Below are positions 12,197 to 23,955 of a stretch of 64,000 bases of DNA, in pieces. A program made the position numbers and the translations under genes. The notes under the pieces were generated by a model. It had not been told where the DNA came from. It searched no databases and worked only from the letters and a program-made list of their open reading frames with translations. Each line of letters starts with the position of its first letter. Positions within the stretch are counted from its first letter, which is position 1. The stretch spans positions 310,001 through 374,000 of the forward strand of contig NHZP01000047.1 of assembly GCA_003313425.1 (NCBI GenBank), written 5' to 3'. This DNA is from Pseudopyrenochaeta lycopersici (lineage: Eukaryota; Ascomycota; Dothideomycetes; Pleosporales; Pseudopyrenochaetaceae).

Positions 12197-13480
12197 CTAG
12201 GAAGAGGGAGGTGCGGCTGACTGGGGTTTTAGGGGCGAAGTGCATATCAACTGATAGTGGTGGCGTCCAGTAGAGAACTAGTGGACGGAACTCCTATTCC
12301 CAATATTACAGAAGATGTTTCGAAGCCTCTTGAATTTGATGGTGGTGTAAGTGAGGCTGGTAAGCACAGTTGCGCGTCTGACACGTCAACTCGCAGGCTT
12401 CGGAGCGGTCATCGCTTACAACATAATTACTTTTTCAGTCGCACAAATACTCGCCTGCACCCCATCTGTCATGAGAACAAAACGTAAGCGGTTGCTGAGT
12501 TCTGCCACGTGAAAAAGGTTAAATTCAGGAGACATGCCGCTTCCGATCATCGGCTCGTCCCGCACCCAGCCACTTGAGTGCTAGAGGAACCTCGCGCAAA
12601 CATTTGCCAAGTTGTGCTCATTGTTCACTCCATTCTGTTGTTGAGGATGCAACACTATCTTGATCAAGCTTTTCACTTCATTGTAGTACCTTTCTTAGCA
12701 TTTGCTTAGCAAGCGTTAAGCGCAGTCTCGCAGCCCAGTGAATTGGGCTGATGTACGAGCACTAACCCACTCTGTACGATGTTCCGAGTAATGTGTTGAA
12801 CATGAAAATTATCACAACCTTCGTCAGATGAATCGGGTAGAGAGGGCCTGCTTCGGACTGACAGTGTGCCCGATAGGTGATCGAGTGTCATTTTTGGAGA
12901 GAGTTGAATTTCAGCATTACCACAACCCACCGACTCCTTTACGTATCTTCTAGCCTCGTCTACTATGATCTTCTCAACCTACTTATATTATTGATCTAAT
13001 GATACATGATCTCTGCCATGTTGTGATACTTAAGTGCTTCTACAGTCGTCTACAATCGACAAAACCCCCTTCTTCCCAACCTCTTATCATCAAACTTCTT
13101 CCCTAGTTTGACAGTGTTGAGTATAAGACTGTTGGGCCAGAAATGCATAATATCAGTATTCACATTTCTGAGCACTCTGAAACGTCTCCGGATCTAACCG
13201 CCTCAAATCAATGGAGCATCAGGACAAGACGATCTTGCATTTCATCTATGGTATCAGCTGGTTCTATCACACCATACTTTTCAATCAATGTGATGGCAAA
13301 AGCAACGATGTTCGTCAAATCCATCTGGACAGATGTGAATATTCCCAGTACACTTGAAAGTGGAGTTAGTCGAGAGTTTAAATGTGGCGTTCATATCGAT
13401 TACATTACATCATGCAGTACTACAGCAGCGAGACATTGGGATTACAGGACTTGGTTAAGTCTTAATGCAGCAACACTCTT
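12197..13480. other. intergenic, about 1.3 kb
   Basis: No reliable gene is seen. A short plus-strand frame at 12257-12487 can be spliced to give a hydrophobic segment but has no ATG. The right part is the 3' flank of RAP1. Confidence 0.4.
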
Positions 13481-15667
13481 CTACCGACTGCGTTGCGCCT
13501 CTAGGAAGATTAAGCGCTCTGTAATACCGCCCCACCCATCCACCGTATGTTTCCTCTCCAGCTTGGCCAACGCCAGACCATCCCCACCTTCGACGGCCTC
13601 ATCGTCCTCAATACTCCATATACCCCTTTGATTCGGTAGTGGCTTACCCTCTTTCCAAGCATCAAGGACTATGACTGCCAAGTTCGGTCTCATTCGTGTG
13701 CGCTTGAGGGCTCTAACGATGAAGTCGTTACTAAAGCCCTCGGCATTTTGTTCATTAAAGAAGTCCTCAATCTCGTCGACTTCGAGGGGAATGTCAGGAT
13801 CGCCCGAGCTAGTTGAATCTGATGATGATGGTGCTGATGATACTGATGCAGGACGAGGCAGAGGGGGAAGTTGAGGGTAAGAAATTTGGGCTATGTCTTC
13901 CTCATTGAGTGAGCGACGGAATTCTTGTAGTGACTGTGTGGTCGACGCATCTGATTCTGGGTGACGAGGTGGAGACGAGCTTCTTTGAGGGTTTCCGCTA
14001 GATTGGATGTGTGTGTATCCAATTGACTGGGGGAGTTTGCTAATGATGTCTTGAGTAGGCGAAGAGAGAATCGCTTGAGTATCGAAGTTACTTGCTTTCT
14101 GACGTGTAGCCCGGGGTGTTGGTGTATTCGAAGGAAGATCGCTGAGTGAAGCTTGATCGTCTTCGTTAGGGGGTGGGGACAAGCGGTTGATATCTGCAAA
14201 ATCATCAGACTCTATGCTGCCGGTTGCATTGTCCTCTTCATGATCGGGCATTGCGATATGAGCGCCGAGCATCTGAAGACTCTCTTGTTCAATCTGTTGT
14301 TGTGATAGCTCCTGAATGATTTCTGTATGATTGGTGGCTACTGAGCTCTCTACAGAAGAAATCTCCAGTGGCCTTTCCTGTGAACCCACGAGCCGAGGCT
14401 GTTGTGCTCTGTCTTCTGTTGTCCGTGGTATACTCGCGCTCTTTCGGCGCTTGGTAGGCCGAGATGATTCTGCCCACTCGAACTCTTCGTCTGGTATGTC
14501 ATCTCCGCGAATTCGTTTCACAGCTCCCTCGTGCATGTCTCTCTGGTCGTCTGGCGACTGGTGCTTGGCCGTGGCACTTGCTGCCGTTACTTTCTCCTGC
14601 TTGTCCAGAGCTCCATGTTGCTGACTGAACGTCTGGCTATGACTTGTGCTGCTTCCGTCGTATCTTGCTTCAACATTCTTTTTGATTTGCTCTCGTTTCC
14701 ACATTGGATCACGGAGCCACTGGGGCCGAACCACCTTCTCATAGTATTGCCGCCACTGCTCGGCGGTTTGGTTGTCTTGGGATTCAGCCCATTGCGCCCA
14801 AGCAGCATTGTAGCGCTCCTGTCCGGATAGACCATCAATGTCATCCGCAAAAGCATAAAGTTCTTCCCAGTCCTCTGAGCTGAATAATCCAGCCAGCTCG
14901 TCCAAGGTGAACTCTTCTTTGATTGTCGCTTTGCCAGACCCGGCTACTGCTGGTGCCTCAGTCTGCTCACTTTCGACTGTGATCGGTTGGGCTTGTTTGG
15001 ACGAAGGCGTGACCAAGGGCACTCGCTCAGCGGCGTGATCTGAAGGGGGAGACGGCGGGGCATTATCTGGGATATTGAAAGCGGACGGAGGGCGATGCTG
15101 AAGCTGTTTGATGTAGCGATCGCGCCACGACTGCCAAGGGTGTCGCGGATACTGTATACGCTTAGCAGTTGACCCTATGAGATTGTCTTTCGAGACGCCT
15201 ACCTTTGCTCCCAACTGCTTGTATATCTCATTCCCTTTGGCCAAACCGCCTGCTGCCTCGGCATCGCGCACCCATTTGTACAAAATTCTGTCCTCTTCCG
15301 CAGTGTAAGCTGTCCTTCCTCCTTTTGCTGCTCTGTTGATCGCTCCTGGCTCGCGTGCTTCTCCTAGCGGTGGCCCACATCGATGGTCCTCAGGATCTCT
15401 CAGCTCGCCCTGCTGGATGGACTTGTTCACGAACTCGTAAGAGATTGACCCGGGTGGGCAATCTTTGCGAAAGTGATCTGCGATCAAATAGTCGGCCATC
15501 TTCTCAAGCACCACGATTTCTCCGCCATTGGCCTTTATGTCGTCGAGCAGGCGATTTCGTGACGGCACACGCTGTGCAACCCAGAATTTCTGGCCGGTAA
15601 ACAACTGCCCCAAGCCCTCGAGTTCGACGCCTTCGGAAACATCCTGATATATCGTGGGCGCGGCCAT
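13481..15667 (-). CDS. rap1: telomeric protein Rap1
   Basis: Rap1 sits at telomeres through a TRF-like partner (fission yeast and mammals) or by direct DNA binding (budding yeast) and controls telomere length and silencing. The single exon encodes 728 residues from the ATG at 15667; an upstream in-frame ATG at 15745 would add 26 basic residues, but MAAPTIYQDV followed directly by the BRCT domain is the more natural start. Domains in order: BRCT (about 19-86, GQLFTGQKFWVAQRVPSR, NGGEIV), Rap1 Myb-type domain (about 118-189, RTAYTAEEDRILYKWV and HPWQSWRDRYIKQL), a helical region near 260-345 (DELAGLFSSEDWEELYAF), a long disordered acidic linker, and a C-terminal RCT protein-interaction domain (about 654-728). 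This order is specific to Rap1. The gene is divergent from the Swf1 gene. Confidence 0.93.
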   Translation of the reverse strand: MAAPTIYQDVSEGVELEGLGQLFTGQKFWVAQRVPSRNRLLDDIKANGGEIVVLEKMADYLIADHFRKDCPPGSISYEFVNKSIQQGELRDPEDHRCGPPLGEAREPGAINRAAKGGRTAYTAEEDRILYKWVRDAEAAGGLAKGNEIYKQLGAKVGVSKDNLIGSTAKRIQYPRHPWQSWRDRYIKQLQHRPPSAFNIPDNAPPSPPSDHAAERVPLVTPSSKQAQPITVESEQTEAPAVAGSGKATIKEEFTLDELAGLFSSEDWEELYAFADDIDGLSGQERYNAAWAQWAESQDNQTAEQWRQYYEKVVRPQWLRDPMWKREQIKKNVEARYDGSSTSHSQTFSQQHGALDKQEKVTAASATAKHQSPDDQRDMHEGAVKRIRGDDIPDEEFEWAESSRPTKRRKSASIPRTTEDRAQQPRLVGSQERPLEISSVESSVATNHTEIIQELSQQQIEQESLQMLGAHIAMPDHEEDNATGSIESDDFADINRLSPPPNEDDQASLSDLPSNTPTPRATRQKASNFDTQAILSSPTQDIISKLPQSIGYTHIQSSGNPQRSSSPPRHPESDASTTQSLQEFRRSLNEEDIAQISYPQLPPLPRPASVSSAPSSSDSTSSGDPDIPLEVDEIEDFFNEQNAEGFSNDFIVRALKRTRMRPNLAVIVLDAWKEGKPLPNQRGIWSIEDDEAVEGGDGLALAKLERKHTVDGWGGITERLIFLEAQRSR

Positions 15668-15930
15668 GATGGGGTTGCAGCTTCTCGGTCTGGTCGGTGG
15701 TGAGTTGACTCGACGCGTCTTGCTGGCGTCAAGACGCGTGCTCACATGTGTCTTTCACGCGGGGTCGCTTGGCAGCCGCGGCGTTCCTGGCCTTCGCCTC
15801 CACAAAGTTGGCGTGCAACTTTGTTGGAGCAATTGTCAACATGAGCATAGGACGCAGAGTATTTTGATCCGTCTTTCTGTCTGTCATCGCGTTATGCAGC
15901 CCCCTCGGCCACTCTGATCTTTCTTTCACC
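15668..15930. promoter_or_regulatory. shared divergent promoter of rap1 and swf1
   Basis: Only 263 bp separate the two start codons (185 bp if rap1 starts at 15745), so this short segment must carry both promoters. No specific factor site is claimed. Confidence 0.6.
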
Positions 15931-17271
15931 ATGACTCTCGCCCGCAACATTATCATCTTCACCGTCAGCGTGTCATTCGTCACCTTTGTGGCTTTTTTTG
16001 GACGACTGCCGGCCTTTAGGTATGCTTGTACCCACCGTGATATACAGCCAGGCTGACAGTTCAGGAACACGCCTATAGGCTTCCTGCATCGCTTCCTCGT
16101 CTTCCACATTCCCTCCACGCTTCGTAAACTCGACCTCAAACTCACCAATGGCCGTATTACGAATGGTGGCTCCCGTCTGGGTCACTACTTGATGTACGAC
16201 AAGCACCCGCTTATCGTCATCTTTTTCCTCGGTCTCGTTACCGCATGCGCCGCGCTACTCCTGCCTGCCGTGTGGCATCTGCTCGGATTGCACCACAAGT
16301 TGCTCGCTGTTTTCTTACTACCGCAACCGTATATCTTCCTGTATTTGAGCGCAAAGAGAAATGACCAGACATACATCAACGCGTTCAATCATACACAGCA
16401 TATGCGCTACTACCCGTATGATAGGGTGCTATACTATCCAGGAAATGTTTGCGCAACCTGCAAGTTTTTGAAGCCTGCGAGGAGCAAGCATTGCAGCATC
16501 TGCAAGACGTGTGTATCTCGAATGGACCATCATTGTATATGGGTGAACAACTGCCTTGGGCGAGGCAACTACAAGTGGTTCTTGGCTCTCTTGTTGTCCA
16601 CTGGCATACTTATTGCTTATGGAGCATACCTGGCCTACATCACACTCTCACCCTTGGCCGAAAACTACTACACCAAGTATGAGCGATGGTACAAGTATAA
16701 CCCCAAGCCCGGCTCAATTCCTTCTAGCTGGGCCGTGTACTTCGACAGCAAAACCCATTACTTTCTTGCGTATACGAGTATCTACCTTGATGTGGGTGGC
16801 ATCAGAGCCTCAGGAGTCGGCCTTCTTGCGCTTCTTACCTGGCCGCTTCCACTAGGCCTCCTTGCCTACCACGTCTACCTCATCTGGGCCGGCATGACCA
16901 CGAACGAGAGTGGAAAGTGGTCCGACTGGCAAGACGACATGACGGATGGTGTAGCATTTTTAGGCCACCGCAGGGAAGACACGATGCATGAGAATTGCTC
17001 AGGCAAAATCATAGATGGCAAACCATTGCCCTCTAACCGTTCTTCCTCAGGCCTAGCAGTTGAAGAGGAAGAACCGCTTACAACGTGGCCGCTGGAAAGC
17101 AGGCATATCCTCGTACGCACAAGAGACGGACAACCGCCAAAGACACTTCCAAGCCGCATAAAAAGCGTTGCGCAGGAAGATAGCTTTGAGCGAGTATGGG
17201 CTTTGGCAGCTGTGGAGAATGTGTATGATCTGGGCTTATGGGACAACATTAGAGAAGTCCTGCTCAATTAG
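15931..17271 (+). CDS. swf1: DHHC palmitoyltransferase Swf1
   Basis: Swf1 S-palmitoylates cysteines next to membrane segments, notably in SNAREs, at the ER/Golgi. Exons 15931-16019 and 16065-17271 join in frame over a 45-nt intron to give 431 residues. The first exon encodes the leading membrane helix and GRLPAFR; exon 2 opens with NTPIGFLHR, a conserved Swf1 block. The zinc-binding cysteine-rich domain follows ([21 protein letters not shown], then [18 protein letters not shown]) with the acyl-accepting Cys of DHHC at residue 187. There are four or five membrane helices, and a [11 protein letters not shown] segment corresponds to the family TTxE motif. All catalytic residues are present. Confidence 0.95.
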
Positions 17272-17565
17272 ACTACAAATATAATACATTTGTATATAAA
17301 TTCCACAATAAGTCCCTGCATCCCACATTTCATAACGCCGTTAGTCCCCGGTCGCCGATCCTGGACCCTTTCCACGTTCATCGAAACTTGGATGTCAGCC
17401 TGCTATGACATCATTCTGCCAACCCTCAACACCACGACCGTTATATACCAAGATCCGAGTACCCAGTATTCCAACAAAACTCTCCGCGGACCTACACACT
17501 AGCATAATTCCATACAACACATAAATATTCTGTCCTGCCAATTTAGACACTTCAGACCCTCAAAC

Positions 17566-18152
17566 ATGTCCCGCTCACTGACAAAGCGAGAAGCGCAACA
17601 GCAGCAGCTCCAGCAACAACAACAACACGCTCGAGATGTAGAGACACAGGAACATCATGCCAGCGCCAACGCCTCAGTACGACCCATCTTCCCTTTCACA
17701 CTTTCCTCCCCCTTTATCTAACAGTGCACGCCCTCGACCAAGCCATACATTAACAAACCACCCACAGGCTGGCCTGAACTTGAACCTCTTCGGCGCCCTG
17801 TCCGGCGCCTTCTCATCCATCACCAAGAAGACGACGCATCAAAACGCCGACGGCTCGTCCGTTAGTGTCGAAGACAGGCATGAAAAAGGTAAGTTGCAAA
17901 CATGCATTCTCATTGCCTTTTCTACACTACATGGTCCATTGTTATCAGATCTCCTTGAAAGACTGTCTTGGGCTGATTGTGCGCGCAGGAGGTGCAAATG
18001 CTATTGCTCAGGGCCAGGGGAGTGCGTATGCAGCGGGGAATGCGCAGGAGCATAGTTTGAAGTCTAAGGAGAGGATTGTGGGGCAGGAGGCTAGTCAGGC
18101 GAAGAAGCTGGAGGGCAAGAAGCAAGTCGATCATTTGGGTCTTGAAGGTTAA
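17566..18152 (+). CDS. small conserved fungal protein, unrecognised
   Basis: The secure core is exon 17768-17888 and exon 17989-18152, separated by an intron with GTAAGT donor and GCGCAG acceptor. It encodes GLNLNLFGALSGAFSS, a Gly/Ala-rich part and a charged C-terminus. Two 5' ends fit. One is ATG 17566 with a glutamine-rich first exon (17566-17676, QQQQLQQQQQ) spliced over a pyrimidine-rich 91-nt intron; the other is ATG 17657 reading straight through. Both give 131 residues. I prefer the first because of the first ATG, the intron's TTAAC branch-like site and its CAG acceptor. The 294 bp upstream are intergenic. No function is assigned. Confidence 0.65.
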
Positions 18153-18397
18153 ATCCATTTGTCAACCAGAGGCTGATGTAGGCGGAGTTACTGGCGTGTT
18201 TCGTTTTTGATCAAAGTGGAAAGCTTTGATTATATGACTATCCAATATTATTCAAGATGTTATATTACTCGAATATCGGGGGAACCCATCGTAGGTCCCA
18301 AAAATACAAATTATCTGTCAAGAATGAACTCCAACCCAACCCAATGAGTATATCAGACCAAAACGCCGTATAAATACATCTTATCAGACACAACCGA

Positions 18398-21300
18398 TTA
18401 CGTGCCGCCTATGACCCTCCCCAGCCCTGTTACACCCCTTTTAGCAGCAGCGACATGCCACGGCACGCTGCCATGCCTCGTGCCCCTCATACCCCTCAAC
18501 TTCGCCAGTAGCCCCAGTGATCTATACTGACTAAGCACCTCTTTGAGCAGGTTTTCTGCTGTAGCACGGGTCTGTACCGTTGGTGTCCACATCAGTGAGC
18601 TCGTGCTCCGCACGCTATTGTCTTGGGTAGGGCTGGGGCTCGGAGGGGCGCTGTTGTTGCCGTATTGGTTCGAGTTTGCGCCGCCGGGAGTAAGGCCATC
18701 AGATCCAGATGGAGGGAATGGGGAGGTGGCGGCTCGAGTTGAGCCCACGGCGCCGATCCAGAGCATATTCACACCTACCACGATCGGGCCACGTTCCGGG
18801 TCCGGGATCGGGTGGTTGATTGTATTGCTCGTCGCAAAGGTCTCCCCGCGCTTAACGAGTAGGCCTGAGATGAGAGCAGGATTGAACTGGTTTGTAGAAT
18901 TCGAGTTGTGCAGGCGGTGCGCAAGAATGACGCCCCAAGTTTCGTCTGTAACGTCGATAAGGCGAGCTTCCGGGTCTGCAGCGGGATCGGTGGTGGAGGC
19001 ATCTGCAGAGGGTGTTGCGGCGGGCGTAAGGCCAACGGTAGGATCAGGTGAGACACCAGCCTGAGGGGTGGAACCAGGGGTGTTTGCGGAAGTCTGGTTG
19101 ACAGTGCCGCTCGATGTGCTCATTGTGGGAGTAAACTTGTAAGGAGGATCTGTGTCTACCGTGAGTAGAGTTATGAAGAGGTTCAATGGAGTCGGACAAG
19201 AGATAAGGAAGACCCAAGTCTCGAGCTCCTCCCTATCCATAACTCCAGCTTTGGCGACACACACTCGCCAATGTACCCTTCGCGATTGTAGGATCTCAAT
19301 CGTCGTCTGCCATATCTCTTTTGCAATCTCTCCAAACACGCGTGTACCAAGATGATATGAAACAACAGCCTGAGATTTGCCACAGCTGTCGGTCCAAGCT
19401 GCCGTTATCCATGTGCCGTCAAGACTGATTGCATAGCCAAGATGCATATAGCAGTTCTCGCGAAGGAGGTCTGGTGGCGGCTCTGATATGAGCTTGAAAG
19501 GGACACTACGGGGAAGGGCCTCTTCTAGCTGGAACGCAGGCGCTGTGTAGATGGTGAGCGGGGTCTTGTCACCGTTTGGAGCACTTGGCGGACATCGAGC
19601 ATAAATTTCTCGTGCCAGATTGATGTAAGTGCTTGGGTCCAGAATGACAGGGGCCTCAAACGAGGCAATGTACTTCAACGGAATGACTTGGAGTACAAGG
19701 TCTGGCTTCTGGGGTTGATCCGGTCTTCCTGGTGGGCCCTGACCATATGCCTGGAATAATGACCAAAACGCGGAACACAACTCCCATAAAGCGGACGGAC
19801 TTCCACAAGGATCCACCATATAGATGACGAACGCATCAATCTTGGCGTCCTGCTGCTCTCGTAGTTTCACATGTTGTATGGCAAGAAGCTTGCCGAGCTG
19901 CACGCAGGTCTCTCGCAAAATTTTGAATGCCTCTCGTTGTGTGATATGCGTTGAGACTTTGCAAGGCACAAGACCTCCAGCGAACTCTGCAACAGTCTCA
20001 ACCCGAGTGTGACTGCCAAGCTTGCAACCATCGTAAGCAAGCTGAATATTAAGCAGGAAATTTTCTAGGCATAGCCTTAGGGACTCGCTATGGGGGTATA
20101 CGCAAAACGTAACGATGTTTTTAGGTGCGCTGATTGGCGATAGCCCAAGTGGTTCCCAGAAAGCTATCGCTGGAGGAAGCAAGTCCCAGTTCACGTCTGC
20201 ACGGCGAACTCGCAGAAATGGCGGATTGATGGGATACATCTGATTCCCGGGTATTGCGGCGCCCTCGTTAGGTTTCCGCGGTGGAGGCCTTTGTTGTCCT
20301 TTAGATTGTGCTGACACGTCCGGGAACACATCATGTACGGCTGCAAGTGCGGGTAGATTGCAATCCGTTGCGTTTGAGAAGATTTCTTTGATGGACGAAA
20401 GCCAGCGCGTCTCTGCAGATGTCCGAATGTTAGGCATTCGTTCAGCCAGTGAGTCCTCCCCGAGGATGTCCAGTGTCGCTGAGATAATCTGATCAGTCAC
20501 TATCTGAGTTACCGCGATGCTGTCTTTTCCGTTCAAGGGCCGGTCGTCTGGTAATTCCAGCGTGAAATCAGATTGAGACGTAGGCGTATCCGGCATCTGT
20601 GCAGGTGACTGCGGTAATACAGGCATGATGAAGCGCGCGTTGCTCAGTGGACGTTCTGCCGGGGACGGAAAGCCAACCAGCGACCAGTCCCAGGAATTGG
20701 GTTCGAAAGAGGCCAATTGTGCCTCGTCCAGCTGTAAACCATGAATATCTTGCCACTCTCCTCCCAGTGATTCCGCAAATGAGGTCACCGACAATGGCGT
20801 GGCGTTGTCTTCAAGGGGTAGTTTTCTCTTGGCAGGCAGTACCACGTTTCCGATGAATGCTCCAGGCTCCGTGTCAACCTCTGGATCAGAGTCTCCATCG
20901 AATACGCTCGATGAGTCGCTCGCCGAATCGGAGTCGTCACTTGCTGCCCGAGCCAAAGAACTGATCTCTGGGATTGTCTGCGCCGCCGGGACGTTAATAG
21001 GATGGCGGAGTTTGGTGAGCAAGGGGATATTCCTTAGGTTCGTGATCCGTGACGGGCCAGTATTAGTTCGGGAACTTTGATTGTCGTTTTTCTCGCGATG
21101 TGCGCTGAAACGTCCATCCCGATACTTGGCATCAGATATGCTCATTTTGCGGCTGAAGCTAATTGGGTCAAAGGCACTGTCGTGTTGATGATCTACTCCT
21201 TTTTGATCGTGTTGTAGTGCAAATCTGCCAGACGGAGATGATTGTAGTGTCTTCGCAATCATGCTGGGACTGAGCGGAGGTGTAGGTACTTTGGAGAGAG

Positions 21301-23387
21301 ACATATTTCCTTGGACTTGCGAGACTTCCTCGGATGCGGTCGGCTCTGGTTGTTCTCGTGCTTGAGGAGCCAATGTCATCGCAGGTTGGTCAGTTTTAAT
21401 GTTCTGTGCCTCCATCTCGTGCTGAGACTCTATTGCCAAAGCGTTCTCAAGAGCAGCTGACGGATCCGACATCTCTTCTTTGACGTGTGGGTCTAGAATC
21501 GACACCAGGTCTGGATCCTGAGTATTCTTAATGACTGCCACTTTGTTGTCTGGCAGTCTTGGCGCATCTAGCATGTCCACATCTTCATCATCAGGCCCAT
21601 CGAAGAAGTCAAAATCTGCATCATTTACACCGTTGGCCCCATAGCCGTCTTCCCCCATGTCTTCAAACAAATCATCATTGCCACTAGACGTATTAAAATT
21701 GTCCGATGTCGATGGAAAGACAGGAGATGTTAAAGACTGCTGGCCATCGAGGTGAGCATTGTCCTGGGGACCAGAGATATTAATGGCAGGATTACTTCCT
21801 CCGGGTGCTAGAATTACGCTGGAAGTAGCACCAGAGACACTTGGTGTGTCGCTGTAAGAGATCCCCGTTCCAGGAGCAACACCATCAGGCGGCGTTGGAT
21901 AGACTCCACTCACGGCTTGCAAGTCGCCATAGACTCCAGTACGAGCGTTGAGTGGAGAGGATGGGAATAGACCAGTATGTTCTTCTCTGCGGCGTGCCGC
22001 GTCTTCTTCGGCCTTCTTGGCTTTTCTTTGTGATTCCAATACTTTGTCTCGGTCCGGCTTTCCTAAAAACCATGCTTGCGCGACATCAAGCGGATCCTTA
22101 AAGCCTATGCTATCGGGCGTCTCAAACCACTTCAGTATATCATTCGAGGGCCCGGGGGTTGATATGCTGTGCGATCCTAGTGCCGGAGTCTCCGTGCGAT
22201 TGTCAGCGTAGAAGAAACATAGAGCTCGCGGCCAGAGAATGTCTCGATCTGGGCTTGAGAGAACCGGGCTCGAAATAGGGCCTTGAGTCATTTGAGTACC
22301 GCGAATCCTGACCCACGAGGTCGCCTGGTCAAGACTCGAGAGACAATAACCTCTCCATCCCAACCAGCGCTTGACAGTGGACTTCCATTTGGAAATACTT
22401 TGCTCTAGGGAGCCAAACCTTGCTTTTTTCCTCTGTCGATGACCAATTTCTTCTATGATTGACTCTAAGGGATCCTCGAAGCTTGCTATCTTGGCCAGCA
22501 ATCCGTTTGGAGCGACACGCACACATGCGCCCACAAGCTGCTTCTGTTCAATCGGCGAAGTAATTTCGTCTACACAGCGAATTACGGGATTATGCTCAGT
22601 AAATGTCGAAACAAGAAGTGTGCCCGAACCAGTCCAGTGTACGTTGATGCTGGTGAGCCAATGGGCATCAGCATGATCGTTGTCATGCCGAGCCGGAGGC
22701 TTTGATATGAATGTTCGATAGTTCAACGCAATTGCATCACAATCTCGCACTAGATGGAACGAGATCAAAGCAATAACAGACGAGGTAAACAGCTCATAAA
22801 GGGTCACACAATCAAGCGGCTGATGCTGGTCCGTTGCAATGGCTTGGTTGGAGCCTTGAGGAAGGCGCGCACCTCCGGGCTGGATGCCTTTGTGTGGTGC
22901 TGTGGTTGCAGAAGGGGCGGCGGAAGCCGCGTGGGGGTTCACAGCTCGCATGGGTGGTCTGGCTAGTTCAATGGCCTTGATACACCCCGCTTGTTCGCCT
23001 GAGACACATTAGCACTATGCTTACTGAGACAAGAGCAAGTCTTACGCTGCAAGTGATAGCCATCGAGCTCAGGCAGGTCCACAGCGGCCTGGCCTGCCTT
23101 CTCGGCCGTGGTGGGCTGGAAGAGCCAGAGCCATGGCCGAGATGCATCTTGCGCAACCAGATGCAGGCCGTGTCGCAGCTCGGACTCAGCAGCGCGTATG
23201 TCCTCGGATGGATTCCAGTCTCGGGGCGTCGAGGACGGCTGGGCCGTGTTGCGCGTGACCGAGATGGCTTGATATGCGATGGCTTCGAAGTCTCCCTGGG
23301 GTTTGTAAGCAGAGCAAATGGGCGGGTGAAGCTGGGGAGACATACTATAGCTTGCGCATTCGTGTTGCACGTCTTCAGAAATTCCAT
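18398..23387 (-). CDS. med13: Mediator subunit 13 (Srb9/Ssn2) of the CDK8 kinase module
   Basis: Med13 tethers the Cdk8-cyclin C-Med12 module to core Mediator and so represses or tunes RNA polymerase II transcription. Exons 23387-23346 (14 codons), 23295-23046 and 22998-18398 join in frame to 1630 residues. The N-terminus MEFLKTCNTNAQAI-GDFEAIAYQAISV is the typical Med13 N-terminal domain, which continues through the ARPWLWLFQP-like region and WPRALCFFY. A long acidic disordered middle (FFDGPDDEDVDMLDAP) follows. The C-terminal half has the conserved FLRVRRADVNWDLLPPAIAFWEPLGLSP, the VTFCVYPHSESLR block and the PIWI-like end with DGTWITAAWTDSCG. Exon 1 is easy to miss because it is only 42 nt. 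The 3' end converges on the small gene to the left. Confidence 0.94.
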
Positions 23388-23955
23388 TAGAGAGACGGCT
23401 GCCCTCTAAGGAACGCTCAGGTGGTATTCGCGACGTATATGCACTCCCAAGATTGCGCTGTACACCTTTTCCATCAACTCCGCTGTTTCCGGCCCGACGC
23501 GTCTCACGCGGCTGCAAACTATCGACGGAGATACACACGTTGGGCGAGGCGACGGAGGCTATCGTGTCTGCACAATATGTTCGCGTAGTGTGTAGATGAA
23601 GCTGGAAGCATGGTTGCCGCTGCCCGAGCCGGACCTAAGATGCGGAAGGGTGGAGGACTTCCGGCGGGCCCAGCAGCAGATCGCTGGTGTGGAGAGGGAG
23701 AGTCTACAAGGCTTCAGGCCCGGCGTCTCAGGCCAAAGGAAACACAGGAGGTAGTGCAAGCCGCTTGGCAGCCAGCGCGAGGCCTGGGGTTTGTTTGATG
23801 CGGTGACGGCTGGTCTGGCGAACGGCATCGCGTGCGGGTCGTTCCAACCCTTGTCACCCGGAACTGGCCCATGCGCCTTGCAGCCCTACGGAACTTTTTT
23901 GACATGCTCGAGGGCGCCAACTCTCCCCGCCGCAACGCTTCGTCCGGCCGCCACG
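23388..23955. promoter_or_regulatory. divergent intergenic region between med13 and enp2
   Basis: This 568-bp stretch separates the start codons of two divergent housekeeping genes and must hold both promoters. No gene or repeat is seen in it. Confidence 0.5.

Noticed and set aside
12257..12540. Short frame that can be spliced to a hydrophobic segment (FGAVIAYNIITFSVAQ)
   Set aside because: No ATG, and the intron needed would be only 37 nt; a 50-nt alternative breaks frame.
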